Shown here one piece after another: positions 54,259 to 63,316 of a stretch of DNA of 64,000 nt. Both the position numbers and the translations under genes were made by a program. The notes under the pieces were generated by a model. The model did no database searches, was not told the DNA's origin, and was given only the letters and a program-made list of their open reading frames with translations. This DNA comes from Kofleriaceae bacterium (GTDB taxonomy: Bacteria; Myxococcota_A; Polyangia; Haliangiales; Haliangiaceae). Positions within the stretch are counted from its first letter, which is position 1, and each line of letters starts with the position of its first letter. The DNA lies in contig JAGPCY010000010.1 in NCBI GenBank assembly GCA_018057825.1, positions 62,001 to 126,000 on the forward strand, read 5' to 3'.

Positions 54259-54918
54259 TCAGTCCTCGAGGCCGGCGAGATCGATCGGCTCGTCGTCGAC
54301 GACGGGGCGCAAGTACTCGACCGGCGTCGTCGCCATCGCGTAGACCCGCGCGGGCAGATGCTCGAGCGACAGGCGCGACGACAGCGACGTGGTCTGCGCG
54401 CTGTAGGTCAGCACCCGCAGGGCGCCGCCCGGGACCGGCTGGCCGTCGCCGTCGCACAGGGTCCACCGCGTCTGCGGACTGACGCGGTCCGCGAGGCCGA
54501 TGACGGCGGTGACTCGACAGCCGACCCCGTCGGCGTCGGCCTCGCGATGCGACAGCTCGCCGATGACCTTGTGCGGCTGACCCGGTCGACCGCGGTGACC
54601 GCTCGGTCCGTCGAGGAAGTCGAAGGGCGAGCGGGTCGCACCGCCGACCACGCGGAGGGTCTCGGGACCGACCACGCCGTCGACCGCGAGCCCGGCGGCG
54701 GCCTGGCGCTTGGCGACGTCGATCGCGAAGGCCTCGGAGTCGACGGCCGAGGCGCTGTAGGTCTTCGGGTCGAAGCCCAGGCGTCGCTCCTGCTTGGGGT
54801 TCTTGCGCTGAGCCCGCCGGATCAAACGATCGGTGAGGGTGCGCTTGCCGCCGGCGGCGCCGGGCGGCGCGGCGCGGTCGGGCGGCGCGCCGGTGTGGTC
54901 GTCGCGGTCGCGGCTCAC
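54259..54918 (-). CDS. Protein with GKRTLT leader and peptidoglycan-binding-like motif
   Basis: 219 residues, GTG at 54916-54918 with GGAGG 6 nt upstream. The first ~45 residues are polar and basic (PPGAAGGKRTLTDRLIRRAQRKNPKQE), sharing GK-(R/Q)-(T/S)-LT with the giant protein at 27666. Residues ~55-95 resemble a PG_binding_1 unit (DSEAFAIDVAKRQAAAGLAVDGVVGPETLRVVGG). The C-terminal half is beta-rich (TRWTLCDGDGQPVPGGALRVLTYS). There is no signal peptide. It might be a structural or cargo protein of an injection-type system. Confidence 0.65.
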   Translation of the reverse strand: MSRDRDDHTGAPPDRAAPPGAAGGKRTLTDRLIRRAQRKNPKQERRLGFDPKTYSASAVDSEAFAIDVAKRQAAAGLAVDGVVGPETLRVVGGATRSPFDFLDGPSGHRGRPGQPHKVIGELSHREADADGVGCRVTAVIGLADRVSPQTRWTLCDGDGQPVPGGALRVLTYSAQTTSLSSRLSLEHLPARVYAMATTPVEYLRPVVDDEPIDLAGLED

Positions 54919-55152
54919 GGGATCCTCCGCTGTGCTTGGCGATTCATGCCCGCGGTATCGGCACGCCCTCCGCCGCGGTTGCGTGGCGGTCGAAGAAAAA
55001 TGCGGCCGATCGACCGCAACCGTTGCCGTCCGCCGCAAGCCCAGCGCAACGGATGCGGATCGCACCTGCCCCTACCGCGGCCAAATGTCACGGATCCTCA
55101 ACACTTGCGCCCGGGCATAGGCGATGCACTACGTGGAACCAGGAGGCACCTC

Positions 55153-55737
55153 ATGCAGATCGCCGAAGGCCAACAAGTCGTCGTCGGATACGACTTCTCC
55201 CCCACCGCGGACATCGCGCTCAACGCCGCGCTCGACCTGGCCGCCCGCGCCCCGAGCCACGTGCTCCATGTCGTGGTCGCGGTCGACAGCGCCCACCCGG
55301 TGCCCGACCTGCCGACCACCAAGGTCGACTTCGACTACACCGAGAAGGTCCACGCCCACCTCACCACGCGGCTGACCGACATCTTCAACGCCAAGGCCGC
55401 GGGCAAGGAGATCCACTTCTTCGTCCACGTCCGGATCGGCCCGCCGGCGCGCGAGATCCTCGACACCGCCGCGATGATCGGCGCCGACCTGATCTTCGTC
55501 GGGTCCCACGGCTGGCGCGGCCTCGACCGCGTCCTGTTCGGCTCGGTGTCCGAGGCGATCGTGCGCGGCGCGGGTTGCCCGGTGATGGTGGTGCGGCCCA
55601 AGACCTACGCCAAGGCCGACCTGGTCGACGTCGTCGACGCCAAGCCGGCCGAGCACCACGGCTACACCCGCCCGCACCGCTACTCGTACAGCGACTCGCG
55701 GGTGATCACCCGGCCGACCGACTGGCCGCTCGGCTGA
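55153..55737 (+). CDS. Universal stress protein (UspA family)
   Basis: 194 residues; the ATG at 55153 follows AGGAGG (55141-55146). UspA fold: VVVGYDFSPTADIALNAALDLAARAPSHVLHVVVAVD at the N-terminus, and the ATP-binding loop GADLIFVGSHGWRGLDRVLFGSVSEAIVRGAGCPVMVVRP. A ~35-residue C-terminal extension (EHHGYTRPHRYSYSDSRVITRP) is not part of the standard domain. Probably a stress-related ATP-binding protein. Divergent from the GKRTLT gene. Confidence 0.9.
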   Translation: MQIAEGQQVVVGYDFSPTADIALNAALDLAARAPSHVLHVVVAVDSAHPVPDLPTTKVDFDYTEKVHAHLTTRLTDIFNAKAAGKEIHFFVHVRIGPPAREILDTAAMIGADLIFVGSHGWRGLDRVLFGSVSEAIVRGAGCPVMVVRPKTYAKADLVDVVDAKPAEHHGYTRPHRYSYSDSRVITRPTDWPLG

Positions 55738-55762
55738 GCCGCGCGCTAGGCGCAGCGACCGA

Positions 55763-57514
55763 TCACAGCGGGCGGCGGCCGATCACGATCTGCTCGAGGT
55801 CGAGGCCACCGGCGAACAGGTACGAGACGGCCTCGGACCAACCGGTGACCTCGACGCCACACGACCCGGGGCAGTCGATGCGGTGGGGACCGGCGGCGAC
55901 CACGACGCGGCCGGCCTTCCACTCGCCGGAGCCGAAGGCGGTGAGCTGGCCGGTGACGTCGTTGCCGTCGACCTGGACGGTGCCCGACGACGGCGTGACG
56001 ATCGAGATGATGTTCTCCATGTACTGCTCGGGGACCAGCACGGTGTAGGTCGAGCGGTACTGCTCGGTCGGCACCGCGAAGGCGATGGCCGGGTCGCCGA
56101 CATCGGACTCGCCCGACGGGATGTTCGACAGGAGGTAGTGGGCGACCGCGATCGGCTCGTTGGACGACACCTGGACGTCGCCATTGATGAAGACGTCGCA
56201 GAAGCCACCCGCGGCCAGGGGCGCAGCGCAGCCGCTCTGCGGCGGGTTAAAGGTGACGGTGGTGCCCGGACGCTGAGCGATCACCCGGACCATGTCGGGC
56301 ACCGCGTGGACGCGCTGCTTGGACCGCGCGACGACGTAGACCTTGCCCCAGGTGCTGTTGGGGAAGAGCTGATCCTCGAGGTGATCGGCGCAGCACGGCG
56401 ACTGCACCTGGTTGGTCAGGTTGGTCGCCTCGTGGCCGGCGAACGCGCCGCACGCCTGGCTACAGGTGATCGCGGTGCCGGTCAGATCGCCGCCGGCGAC
56501 GGCCTCGAGGGTCAAGGTCTGGAACTGGTTGAGCGTGAAGCTCATCATCGCGCCGGCGGCGATCGCCGCCGTGCCGTTGCCGGCGCGCACGCCTGCGGTC
56601 GGCCGGACCATGACGGTCGTGGTGCCGGCGCCCGAGGCGACGACCGTGACGTAGCCGTTGTAGTCGTTGGTGTTGGGCCGGCGGGTCAGGGTCTTGTAGG
56701 TCACGCCGGTGTAGTCGAGATCGTAGGCGTGGGCCGGGATGAGGAGCGAGGCGTCGTTCGAGAACACGCCGACGTTGTTGAGCGGGTTGAACTGGTAGGC
56801 GACGATCGGCGCGGTCGACGTGAGCTTGTAGGCCTTGCGCTCGATGCCCGAGTGATCGAGGGACTGATCGGGGATGCCGAGCTGCTGCGGGAACAGGGCC
56901 TTCACCGCGCCCGGCGCGACGGTGTCGGTGGCGGTCTGGCCGCCGGCGCCGGTGAGCGTGACCATGACCGGCGAGCTCTGCGGGTTCGACACGACGACCG
57001 CGAACGGCGAGCCCTGGGCGTTCAAGATGCACGCGTCGGCCATCTGGCAGGTGGTGCCGGGCGAGGCCGAGCAGTCGTTGTTGTAGTCGCACTGACCGGC
57101 CAGGCCGGTGAGGCCACCGGTGCAGGCCATGAGGCGCGCCGGGGTGCCGCTCGGGCACAGCCCGGGGAGGAGCGGCGCCTGGACCTCGACGGCGTTGTCG
57201 AGATCGACCGGCCAGTACTCGCAGCCGAGGTAGCTGCGGCTGGCGACCGCGTCGTCACACGAGGTCGCGCTCGAGGTCGTGCACACCCCGGCCGAGCAGC
57301 TCTCGGGGCAGACCTGGACCACCGGGCCGACCATGCCGCCGGGCAGACACGAGTGGACCTCGTTGCCGACGCACAGGTTGATGCCGGGGTTGCAGTTGGT
57401 CGGAGCGTCGACCCGGGCGTCGGGGCCGGTGTCGTCGTCGTCGTCTCCGGACACCGAAGGTCCACACGCGACGAGCGCGAGCGACAGGAACATGAATGGC
57501 AGGTGCGGGCGCAT
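55763..57514 (-). CDS. Large surface lipoprotein with IgGFc-binding-type domain
   Basis: 583 residues; ATG at 57512-57514 with AGGAGG upstream. The signal peptide has lipobox ALVAC, followed by an Asp-rich linker (GDDDDDTGPDARVD). A Cys-rich N-terminal segment (NLCVGNEVHSCLPGG...CPESCSAGVC) precedes a long beta-rich domain containing LTSTAPIVAYQFNPLNNVGVFSNDASLLIPAHAYDLDY and HAVPDMVRVIAQRPGTTVTF, typical of IgGFc-binding N-terminal domains (PF17517). It is likely a surface adhesion or structural protein. Confidence 0.85.
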   Translation of the reverse strand: MRPHLPFMFLSLALVACGPSVSGDDDDDTGPDARVDAPTNCNPGINLCVGNEVHSCLPGGMVGPVVQVCPESCSAGVCTTSSATSCDDAVASRSYLGCEYWPVDLDNAVEVQAPLLPGLCPSGTPARLMACTGGLTGLAGQCDYNNDCSASPGTTCQMADACILNAQGSPFAVVVSNPQSSPVMVTLTGAGGQTATDTVAPGAVKALFPQQLGIPDQSLDHSGIERKAYKLTSTAPIVAYQFNPLNNVGVFSNDASLLIPAHAYDLDYTGVTYKTLTRRPNTNDYNGYVTVVASGAGTTTVMVRPTAGVRAGNGTAAIAAGAMMSFTLNQFQTLTLEAVAGGDLTGTAITCSQACGAFAGHEATNLTNQVQSPCCADHLEDQLFPNSTWGKVYVVARSKQRVHAVPDMVRVIAQRPGTTVTFNPPQSGCAAPLAAGGFCDVFINGDVQVSSNEPIAVAHYLLSNIPSGESDVGDPAIAFAVPTEQYRSTYTVLVPEQYMENIISIVTPSSGTVQVDGNDVTGQLTAFGSGEWKAGRVVVAAGPHRIDCPGSCGVEVTGWSEAVSYLFAGGLDLEQIVIGRRPL

Positions 57515-57675
57515 CGGTCCTCCTCGGGGCGCACCCTACACGCGGGGCGCGCGGCCGCGGGGACGATCCGCCGCGTGACAGCCCATGTACGGATCGGCGA
57601 CCGGACGATAGCTGGCACGCGGTGACAGCGCTGCGACCTGGCGATCGCAGCGCGTGGTCTGACCGCGAGGTCGGG

Positions 57676-57681
57676 TACGAT
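57676..57681 (+). promoter_or_regulatory. Putative -10 box (TACGAT) of the VOC gene
   Basis: TACGAT lies 9 nt before the ATG at 57691 and directly follows a palindrome GACCGCGAGGTC (57661-57672), also found before the Uma2 gene. Confidence 0.4.
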
Positions 57682-57690
57682 CCGCCGAGC

Positions 57691-58074
57691 ATGCTGCACA
57701 AGGTCGCGTTTACCCTGCTCACCGTCGAGGATCCCGTCCGGGCCCGGGGCTTCTACGAGGACCTGCTCGGCCTGCGCCGCGGGCTGGCGTCACCGGACGG
57801 GACCTGGACGGAGTACGACCTGCCGGGCGGCGGCTGCCTGGCGCTGTTCCGCCACCCGGATCCGAAGGTCGCGCACGCGCCGGGGACGGCGGCGGTCGCC
57901 CTCGAGGTCGATGACCTCGACGCGGTCAACGCCCAGCTCGCGGCAGCCGGCGTGCGCTACCAGGGCGAGGTCGTGCGTGGGCCGCGCTGCCGGATGTCGA
58001 ACATCCTCGACAGCGAGGGCAACCGGCTGATCCTGCACCAGCGCGACCCGGTCGGCGGGCGGACGCCCCCGTGA
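57691..58074 (+). CDS. Glyoxalase/bleomycin-resistance (VOC) superfamily protein
   Basis: 127 residues, the standard single-VOC length. Paired beta-alpha-beta-beta-beta modules are visible: HKVAFTLLTVEDPVRARGFYEDLLGLRRG, then WTEYDLPGGGCLALF, VALEVDDLDAVNAQLAAAGVRYQGEVVRG and MSNILDSEGNRLILHQ. Metal ligands would come from the first strand (His3), the middle and the DSEGN/LILHQ end. Substrate unknown. Confidence 0.88.
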   Translation: MLHKVAFTLLTVEDPVRARGFYEDLLGLRRGLASPDGTWTEYDLPGGGCLALFRHPDPKVAHAPGTAAVALEVDDLDAVNAQLAAAGVRYQGEVVRGPRCRMSNILDSEGNRLILHQRDPVGGRTPP

Positions 58075-58180
58075 CGGGGCGGTGGCGGCTTCGGCCACAA
58101 CGTGGCGCGATCCGACAGCGGCCGGCGCCCGCCGGCGGGCTTAGCCGCTGTGACCTCGAGGACTTGGCCGGGCACGCGGG

Positions 58181-59950
58181 ATGCTTGACCATGGCCTGAT
58201 GGCTCGCGCTCGACTCGGTGTCGCTCCCCTCGCTTCGGGTTCTGTCGCGCGGGGGCCCTGCGCGGGTTGGGCCCTGCTCGCCCTCGCGCTGGTGGCGGCC
58301 AGCGCGTGTGGCGGCGGCGACGATCCGGCCGTGGCCGACGCCGCGGTCGACGCGGTGACCGATGCCCCGGCCGACGCCGGGGTCGATCTGTCGGCGGCGC
58401 TGTTCCCGCGCGATCGCCTGCTCGACGTGCGGATCACGATGGCGCCGGGCGACTGGGACACGCTGCGCAACCAGGAGCCGGGCCCGCCCGAGGCGACCTG
58501 CGCCAGCCAGCCCGGGATCGAGTCGTACACGTACTTCCGCGCCAGCATCACGATCGACGGCGTCACCGTCAGCGACGTCGGCGTCCGCAAGAAGGGCAAC
58601 CTCGGCTCGCTGTCGACCACCCGCCCCGGGCTCAAGATCAAGGCCTCCGAGTACATCGCCGGCCAGCGGATCGCCGGGCAGAAGCAGCTCACGCTCAACA
58701 ACAACCGCCAGGACGAGACCCTGGTGAGCCAGTGCCTCGGCTACGAGCTGTTCCGCGCCGCCGGGCTGCCGGCGCCGCGCTGCGCGTTCGCGCGGGTCTG
58801 GGTCAACGGCACCGACCTCGGGGTCTACAGCCACGTCGAGACCATCCGCGATCAGTTCCTGGCCCGGCACTTCGCCGACGACACTGGCCGGCTCTACGAG
58901 TCGGGCGGCGACTTCGCGCGCGGCATGACCGGCGGCTTTCAGCCCAAGACCGACGAGACGATGCCCGACTGCTCGGACCTCGATCGCGTCGTCCTGGCGC
59001 TGAGCGCCCCCGACGACGAGCTGGTGGCGCGCCTCGGCGCGGTGGTCGACCTCGGCCAGTTCATGCGCTACTGGGCGATGGAGGTCGTGACCGGGCACTG
59101 GGACGGCTACGCCAACAACCGCAACAACTACTACTTCTATCACGACCCGACCTCGGACCGGATGCACTTCATCCCGTGGGGCATCGACGCGCTGTTCACC
59201 GAGCGCCAGCGCACCACCCGACCGCAGTCGGTCTACGCGTGTGGGGCGATGACCTGGCGGCTGTACGACGCCGCGCCGACGCGGGCGCTCTACCTCGCGG
59301 CGCTGCGCGACGTCCTCGCCACGGTGTGGGACGAGGCGGCGATCGTCGCCGAGGTCGATCGCCTCCAGGCCCTGCTCGCGCCGGTGGTCGACCCGACCGG
59401 GGCGGCGGACTACGCCGAGCGGCTCGACGCGACCCGGGCGTTCGTGCGCGGGCGGGCCGCAGTGCTCGAGGCCGAGCTGGCGCGCGGCGAGCCGGTGTGG
59501 CCCTACGCCTCCGACCAGTCGTGCCTGATCCGGATCGGCACGATCGACGCGACGTTCTCGACGACCTGGGGCACGCTCGGGCAGTTCGGCGTCGGCAGCG
59601 CGACCATGCGCGGGGTGATCGGCGGCGTCGACGCGACGACGTCGACCGGCTTCGCGTCGGCCGGGCTCGACGACCAGGGCGCCGCGGCGATGCAGGTGCT
59701 CGGCCAGCTCCCCGACGGTCGCTTCGCGGTGATCTTCCTCGGCGTCAACGACCCGACGCGAGTCCGCCCCGGCGCGCTGCCGATCGATCTACGCAACCAG
59801 TTCGCGGCGCTCACGTTCTACGATCCGGTGACGATGACCGCGACCGGCGGCGGGCTGATCCTGCCGGGCACGTTGACCTTCACGCGGGCCGCGACCACCG
59901 CCGGCGCGCCGGTGGTCGGGACGTTGACCGGGACGGTGATCGAGCTGTAG
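58181..59950 (+). CDS. CotH kinase-family lipoprotein
   Basis: 589 residues from the ATG at 58181; an in-frame ATG at 58199 is an equal candidate. The hydrophobic segment ends in lipobox AASAC, followed by an Asp/Ala-rich tether. The CotH domain has VRKKGNLGSLSTTRPGLKIKASEY, LNNNRQDETLVSQCLGYELFRAAGLPAPRCAFARVWVNGTDLGVYSHVETI, LYESGGDF and YANNRNNYYFYHDPTSDRMHFIPWGIDALF, with the ATP/metal Asp in the last block. CotH proteins are atypical secreted protein kinases. The C-terminal ~110 residues form a separate beta domain. Confidence 0.9.
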   Translation: MLDHGLMARARLGVAPLASGSVARGPCAGWALLALALVAASACGGGDDPAVADAAVDAVTDAPADAGVDLSAALFPRDRLLDVRITMAPGDWDTLRNQEPGPPEATCASQPGIESYTYFRASITIDGVTVSDVGVRKKGNLGSLSTTRPGLKIKASEYIAGQRIAGQKQLTLNNNRQDETLVSQCLGYELFRAAGLPAPRCAFARVWVNGTDLGVYSHVETIRDQFLARHFADDTGRLYESGGDFARGMTGGFQPKTDETMPDCSDLDRVVLALSAPDDELVARLGAVVDLGQFMRYWAMEVVTGHWDGYANNRNNYYFYHDPTSDRMHFIPWGIDALFTERQRTTRPQSVYACGAMTWRLYDAAPTRALYLAALRDVLATVWDEAAIVAEVDRLQALLAPVVDPTGAADYAERLDATRAFVRGRAAVLEAELARGEPVWPYASDQSCLIRIGTIDATFSTTWGTLGQFGVGSATMRGVIGGVDATTSTGFASAGLDDQGAAAMQVLGQLPDGRFAVIFLGVNDPTRVRPGALPIDLRNQFAALTFYDPVTMTATGGGLILPGTLTFTRAATTAGAPVVGTLTGTVIEL

Positions 59951-59953
59951 CGA

Positions 59954-60157
59954 TCAGCGCGGCGTCGGGATGAGGGCGGCGGTGGCGCCGGCGGCCATCG
60001 CCAGGATCGCGCCCGCGCCGGCGCAGATCGCGATCGGGGCGCCGAGGGCGAGGCCGAGGAGCGCGCCGACGCCGAAGCCGGGGATCACGGCGTGGCGAGC
60101 GCCCTCGAAGGCGCGACGCGCGAGGCCGGGGCCGGCCCGGCGACCGAGGGCCACCAT
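59954..60157 (-). CDS. Small hydrophobic protein, candidate immunity/accessory partner
   Basis: 67 residues, ATG at 60155-60157 sharing one base with the stop of the bacteriocin-like gene (TGATG). A basic N-terminus (RRAGPGLARRAFEGARHAV) is followed by two hydrophobic segments (IPGFGVGALLGLALGAPIAICAGAGAILAMAAGATAALI), so it is probably a membrane protein. Bacteriocin immunity proteins often have this size and position, but immunity is only an inference. Confidence 0.6.
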   Translation of the reverse strand: MVALGRRAGPGLARRAFEGARHAVIPGFGVGALLGLALGAPIAICAGAGAILAMAAGATAALIPTPR

Positions 60158-60480
60158 CACTTGCCCCAGGTGTCGTAGACGCCCTTGGCCAGGCCGCCGG
60201 CGTAGCCGAGGGCACCGCCGAAGGCCGCGCCGATGCCAGCGCCCGCCGTGCCGCCGGCGGCCCACCCCGGGACGCTGCCGAGGCCGGGCACCGCGACCGC
60301 GCCGGCGCCGGCGCCGACGACGGCCCCGACGCCGGTGCCGATGGTGCCGCCGGTGGCCGCGCCGTACTCGGCGCCGGTCTTGGCGGTGGCGAAGGCCTGA
60401 CCCCAGTCGACGCCGCCGTTGACGGCGTCGAGGTCGGCGAGGTCGATCGAGGCGAAGGCGGGCGCGGCGGCGGTGGTCAT
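60157..60480 (-). CDS. Class II bacteriocin-like peptide with double-glycine leader
   Basis: 107 residues, AGGAG at a suitable distance. The first 23 residues form a canonical Gly-Gly leader: Ile12, Asp16-Leu17, Val20 and Gly22-Gly23 stand at -12, -8/-7, -4 and -2/-1. The 84-residue remainder is rich in Gly and Ala with GxxxG spacing (TGGTIGTGVGAVVGAGAGAV, GGTAGAGIGAAFGGALGYAGG), like pore-forming two-peptide bacteriocins. A peptidase-containing ABC transporter would be needed for export; none is in the window. It is coupled to a small membrane protein gene. Confidence 0.75.
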   Translation of the reverse strand: MTTAAAPAFASIDLADLDAVNGGVDWGQAFATAKTGAEYGAATGGTIGTGVGAVVGAGAGAVAVPGLGSVPGWAAGGTAGAGIGAAFGGALGYAGGLAKGVYDTWGK

Positions 60481-60679
60481 GGGAGGTCTCCTGGGAAGCG
60501 GTTGGTGAAGCGTTGTGAGGACGCTGACCGCTATTGCGCGCGGCGTGCCACCGTCGGCGCGACGGGTTCTCGCGGGTTGCGGCCGGGGGTGGGGGCCGCG
60601 CTGTGATCCTCGGTCGACGATCGCGGGGCGCGAGGCTCCGCAGGCCCGCGCCTGCAGGCGGCTGCCCCCAACCGCGGGC

Positions 60680-61318
60680 TCAGAACCCGCGGCCGACCGC
60701 GACGCCGACCTGTGCGACCGCGCCGCGGACCGGGACGTCGCCGCTGGCGCTGGCGTGGAGCGACAGCTCGGGCACCGCGACCCACGCGCCGGCGAACCGC
60801 CAGGCGGCGTTGGCGAAGCCGCCGACGAGCACGCCGTGGGACCAGCCGCCGCCGGCCGGCACGAAGACGCCGCCGGTCACCACCGGCCCAACGGTGAAGG
60901 CCCAGCGCGCCCTGGTCGCGCGGGTCGCCAGGCCGGTCAGGCGCAGGTGGCCGAAGACCGCGTCGGTCTGACCCGGGCCGACCCGGGTGCGCTCGCCGCC
61001 GACGGCGGCGGCCACCGCCCATTGCCAACGTCCCGTCGCCAGCCGATGCAGGACGCCGACCTCGAGGCCGGGCACGGTGAGCTTGACGGTGGCGTCGGTG
61101 TCGGCGCCCAGGCCGCGGCGGACCGCGACCTCGACGTGGGCGGCCGGCGTGCGGGTGTCCTGCTCTCGATCGCGGAAGGTGCCGACGTCGACCGCGACGT
61201 CGGCGTGCCAGCGCCCGGCCGGCAGCGGCGCGGCGGTGCGGTAGGTCGTGAGCGAGCCGCAGCCAGCCACGGCGAGGGCGCCGAGGAGGACCGTCGACGC
61301 GAGGTGCTCACGGCCCAC
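60680..61318 (-). CDS. Lipoprotein with outer-membrane beta-barrel-like body
   Basis: 212 residues, GTG start at 61316-61318 overlapping the esterase stop by 11 bp. The signal peptide ends in lipobox AVAGC. The body alternates strands with aromatic or Trp ends (WHADVAVDVGTFRD, AHVEVAVRRGLGADTDATVKLTV, WQWAVAAAVGGERTRVG, WAFTVGPVVTGGVFV, AQVGVAVGRGF), as in small OM beta-barrels, and ends in Phe. No named family. Co-transcribed with the esterase gene. Confidence 0.65.
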   Translation of the reverse strand: MGREHLASTVLLGALAVAGCGSLTTYRTAAPLPAGRWHADVAVDVGTFRDREQDTRTPAAHVEVAVRRGLGADTDATVKLTVPGLEVGVLHRLATGRWQWAVAAAVGGERTRVGPGQTDAVFGHLRLTGLATRATRARWAFTVGPVVTGGVFVPAGGGWSHGVLVGGFANAAWRFAGAWVAVPELSLHASASGDVPVRGAVAQVGVAVGRGF

Positions 61319-62321
61319 GGTGAGCCTCGAAGAAGTCGAGGATCGCGCCGCTGTCGAGGTCGCGTCCGACGCGCCCGACCCGGTCCTCGCCGAGGTACGG
61401 CCAGCCGCTGGGCCAGGTATGGCCGCCGCCGTCCTGGCGGTAGAGCTCGGTCGCCTGCGCGCAGCCGTCCCAGACCCGATGCACCACGGTGACGCCGTCG
61501 GTGGGATCGCGATCCGGCACCGGCGCGTCGACGAAGGTCGCGGCGCAACCGTTGACCGTGCGCCAGCGCTCGAGGCTCGGCAGGACCGGCGCCTTGTCGC
61601 CGTCGACGTCGATGCACGAGCCCGGACCGCCGTCGAAGGGCCAGCACGGATCGTCGGCGCCGTGGAGCTGGAGCACCGCGGTCGGCCGCGGGCACGCGCC
61701 GCCGACCTGGGTGTGCTGATTGGCGCCGCCGACCGGCGCGATCGCGGCCAGGGGGCGCGGCAGCTCGCAGGCCAACCGGTGCGCGAGGGCCGCGCCGTTC
61801 GACAGCCCGCTGGCGTAGAGCCGCGCGGGATCGAGCGGCAGGGCTGCGCCGACCTCGTCGAGGACGTCGGTGACGTAGGCGATATCGTCGACGCCGGCCG
61901 CGCACGCGGCGCCGCTGACGCAGTCCCAGCCGTCGGCGCCGCCGCCGGCGTTCCAGGTGCGGATGCCGCGCAGCGGTCGACCGCCGGTGCCGTCGGGGAC
62001 GACCACCGCGAAGCCGCGGGCGCGCGCGGCCGCGACGAAGCACCCCGGGCTGGCGACGTCGCCGCCGGGGCAGGTCGTCCGATCGGAGCTCGCGCGGTTG
62101 CCGCCGCCGCCGTGGAACAGCAAGATCACCGGCAGCGGCGCGCGGCCGTCCCACGCCGCCGGGACGTGGAGGTCGAAGGCGCGATCGGTCCAGCCCGGCG
62201 TCGGACACGCGCGATCGTCGCCGGCGCCGACCGAGCCCGGGCCGCAGCGCTCGAGGCGGTCGAGGCAGCCGGCGTGGGCGATCAGCGCGACGAGGGCGGC
62301 GGCGAGCGCGGCGGGGCGCAC
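61308..62321 (-). CDS. Feruloyl esterase/PHB depolymerase-like (LpqC, CE1) lipoprotein
   Basis: 337 residues, GTG start at 62319-62321 with TAGACT 6 nt upstream. Lipobox IAHAGC. The alpha/beta-hydrolase of COG3509 has PVILLFHGGGGN, YASGLSNGAALAHRLAC (nucleophile elbow GLSNG), LHGADDPCWPFDGG (Asp) and QDGGGHTWPSGWPY (His). Several Cys suggest disulfides. It should hydrolyse esters such as feruloyl-polysaccharide or polyhydroxyalkanoate outside the cytoplasm. Confidence 0.9.
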   Translation of the reverse strand: MRPAALAAALVALIAHAGCLDRLERCGPGSVGAGDDRACPTPGWTDRAFDLHVPAAWDGRAPLPVILLFHGGGGNRASSDRTTCPGGDVASPGCFVAAARARGFAVVVPDGTGGRPLRGIRTWNAGGGADGWDCVSGAACAAGVDDIAYVTDVLDEVGAALPLDPARLYASGLSNGAALAHRLACELPRPLAAIAPVGGANQHTQVGGACPRPTAVLQLHGADDPCWPFDGGPGSCIDVDGDKAPVLPSLERWRTVNGCAATFVDAPVPDRDPTDGVTVVHRVWDGCAQATELYRQDGGGHTWPSGWPYLGEDRVGRVGRDLDSGAILDFFEAHRGP

Positions 62322-62330
62322 TCCGCGAGT

Positions 62331-62657
62331 CTACGACGCGGTCGAGGTCGGACGCTCGACGATCGGCAGGCCGATCTTCTGCGTCCACCACAAGAGACCG
62401 GTCAGGAGCTGGCGCTTGTCGTCGACGAACGACGGCTTCTTGCCCTCGAAGGCGTGGCCGACGAACTGGAAGGTCCATCCGACGGTGAACATCGGGATCG
62501 CCAGGGGCAGGCCGATCAGGGTCGCGCCGATCGGCAGCGACGCGGCGATCAGCGGGATGCCGACCTGGTGGCAGGCCTGGTTGACGGGGTGCTGGTGATC
62601 AGCCTGGTAGCGATCCATCAGCTCGGACCATTCGGGCGACAGCTTCACGAGGGCCAT
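62331..62657 (-). CDS. DUF962/Mpo1-like membrane protein
   Basis: 108 residues from the ATG at 62655-62657. The His pattern HQHPVNQACHQVGIPLIAASLPIG and a second block FTVGWTFQFVGHAFEGKKPSFVDD match DUF962/YGL010w-Mpo1. Yeast Mpo1 is an Fe(II) dioxygenase of 2-hydroxy fatty acids. Two hydrophobic segments are visible. Its start lies inside the end of the tetR gene (13 bp overlap), so the two are co-expressed. Confidence 0.88.
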   Translation of the reverse strand: MALVKLSPEWSELMDRYQADHQHPVNQACHQVGIPLIAASLPIGATLIGLPLAIPMFTVGWTFQFVGHAFEGKKPSFVDDKRQLLTGLLWWTQKIGLPIVERPTSTAS

Positions 62658-63301
62658 GGGTGCTCCTTGGGGGCGGGCAGCGCGATGCGAAACAGGGCGT
62701 CCGCGAGGGCGGCCGCGAAGGTGGTGTCGTCGACGACGGGGTGGCCGAGGACGTGGGCGTGGACCGCGCCCTCGAGGGTCGCGAGCAGGATGAACGCGGT
62801 GGCCGTGGGATCGCCGACGTGGCCCCAACGCGCCAGGAGCGCGGTGATGCGCGCCAGGAGTCGGCGCTCGCCGGCGGTGATCAGCGCGTCGAGGCCCGGG
62901 TCGGCGTGGCGGCGCTCGGTGATCACGGCGTGCAGGCCCGGGTCGGCGGCGTGGTAGTCGACCACCGCGGCGACCACGACCGCGAGCTGCGCGCGCACCG
63001 CGCCGGCGATCGCCGACAGCGCGGCGCCGCCCGGCGGCGTGGCGGCCTCGATCGCGGCGAGGGCCCCCTCGACCAGGGCGTCTTGCCGACTGGCGGCCAG
63101 CTCGCGGAGCAGCGCGTCCTTGTCGGTGAAGTACTGGTAGAAGCTCCCGGTCGCGGCGCCGGCCCGGGCGGCGATCCGCTTGGCCGTGGTGGCGGCGTAG
63201 CCGCTGGCGGCGAACTCCTGGGCGGCGGCGGCGACCAGGGCGGCCCGGGTGCGCACCGCGCGGCCCTGGGAGGGCGTGCGGGTGCGCGGCGCGGGGTCCA
63301 T
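62645..63301 (-). CDS. TetR-family transcriptional regulator
   Basis: 218 residues from the ATG at 63299-63301. N-terminal TetR helix-turn-helix: RTRAALVAAAAQEFAASGYAATTAKRIAARAGAATGSFYQYFTDKDALLREL. The C-terminal ligand domain is helical. It is autoregulated by expectation: an imperfect dyad lies 16 bp upstream. Coupled to the Mpo1-like gene, suggesting lipid-related control. Confidence 0.9.
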   Translation of the reverse strand: MDPAPRTRTPSQGRAVRTRAALVAAAAQEFAASGYAATTAKRIAARAGAATGSFYQYFTDKDALLRELAASRQDALVEGALAAIEAATPPGGAALSAIAGAVRAQLAVVVAAVVDYHAADPGLHAVITERRHADPGLDALITAGERRLLARITALLARWGHVGDPTATAFILLATLEGAVHAHVLGHPVVDDTTFAAALADALFRIALPAPKEHPWPS

Positions 63302-63316
63302 GGGAGGCTTGTCCCA

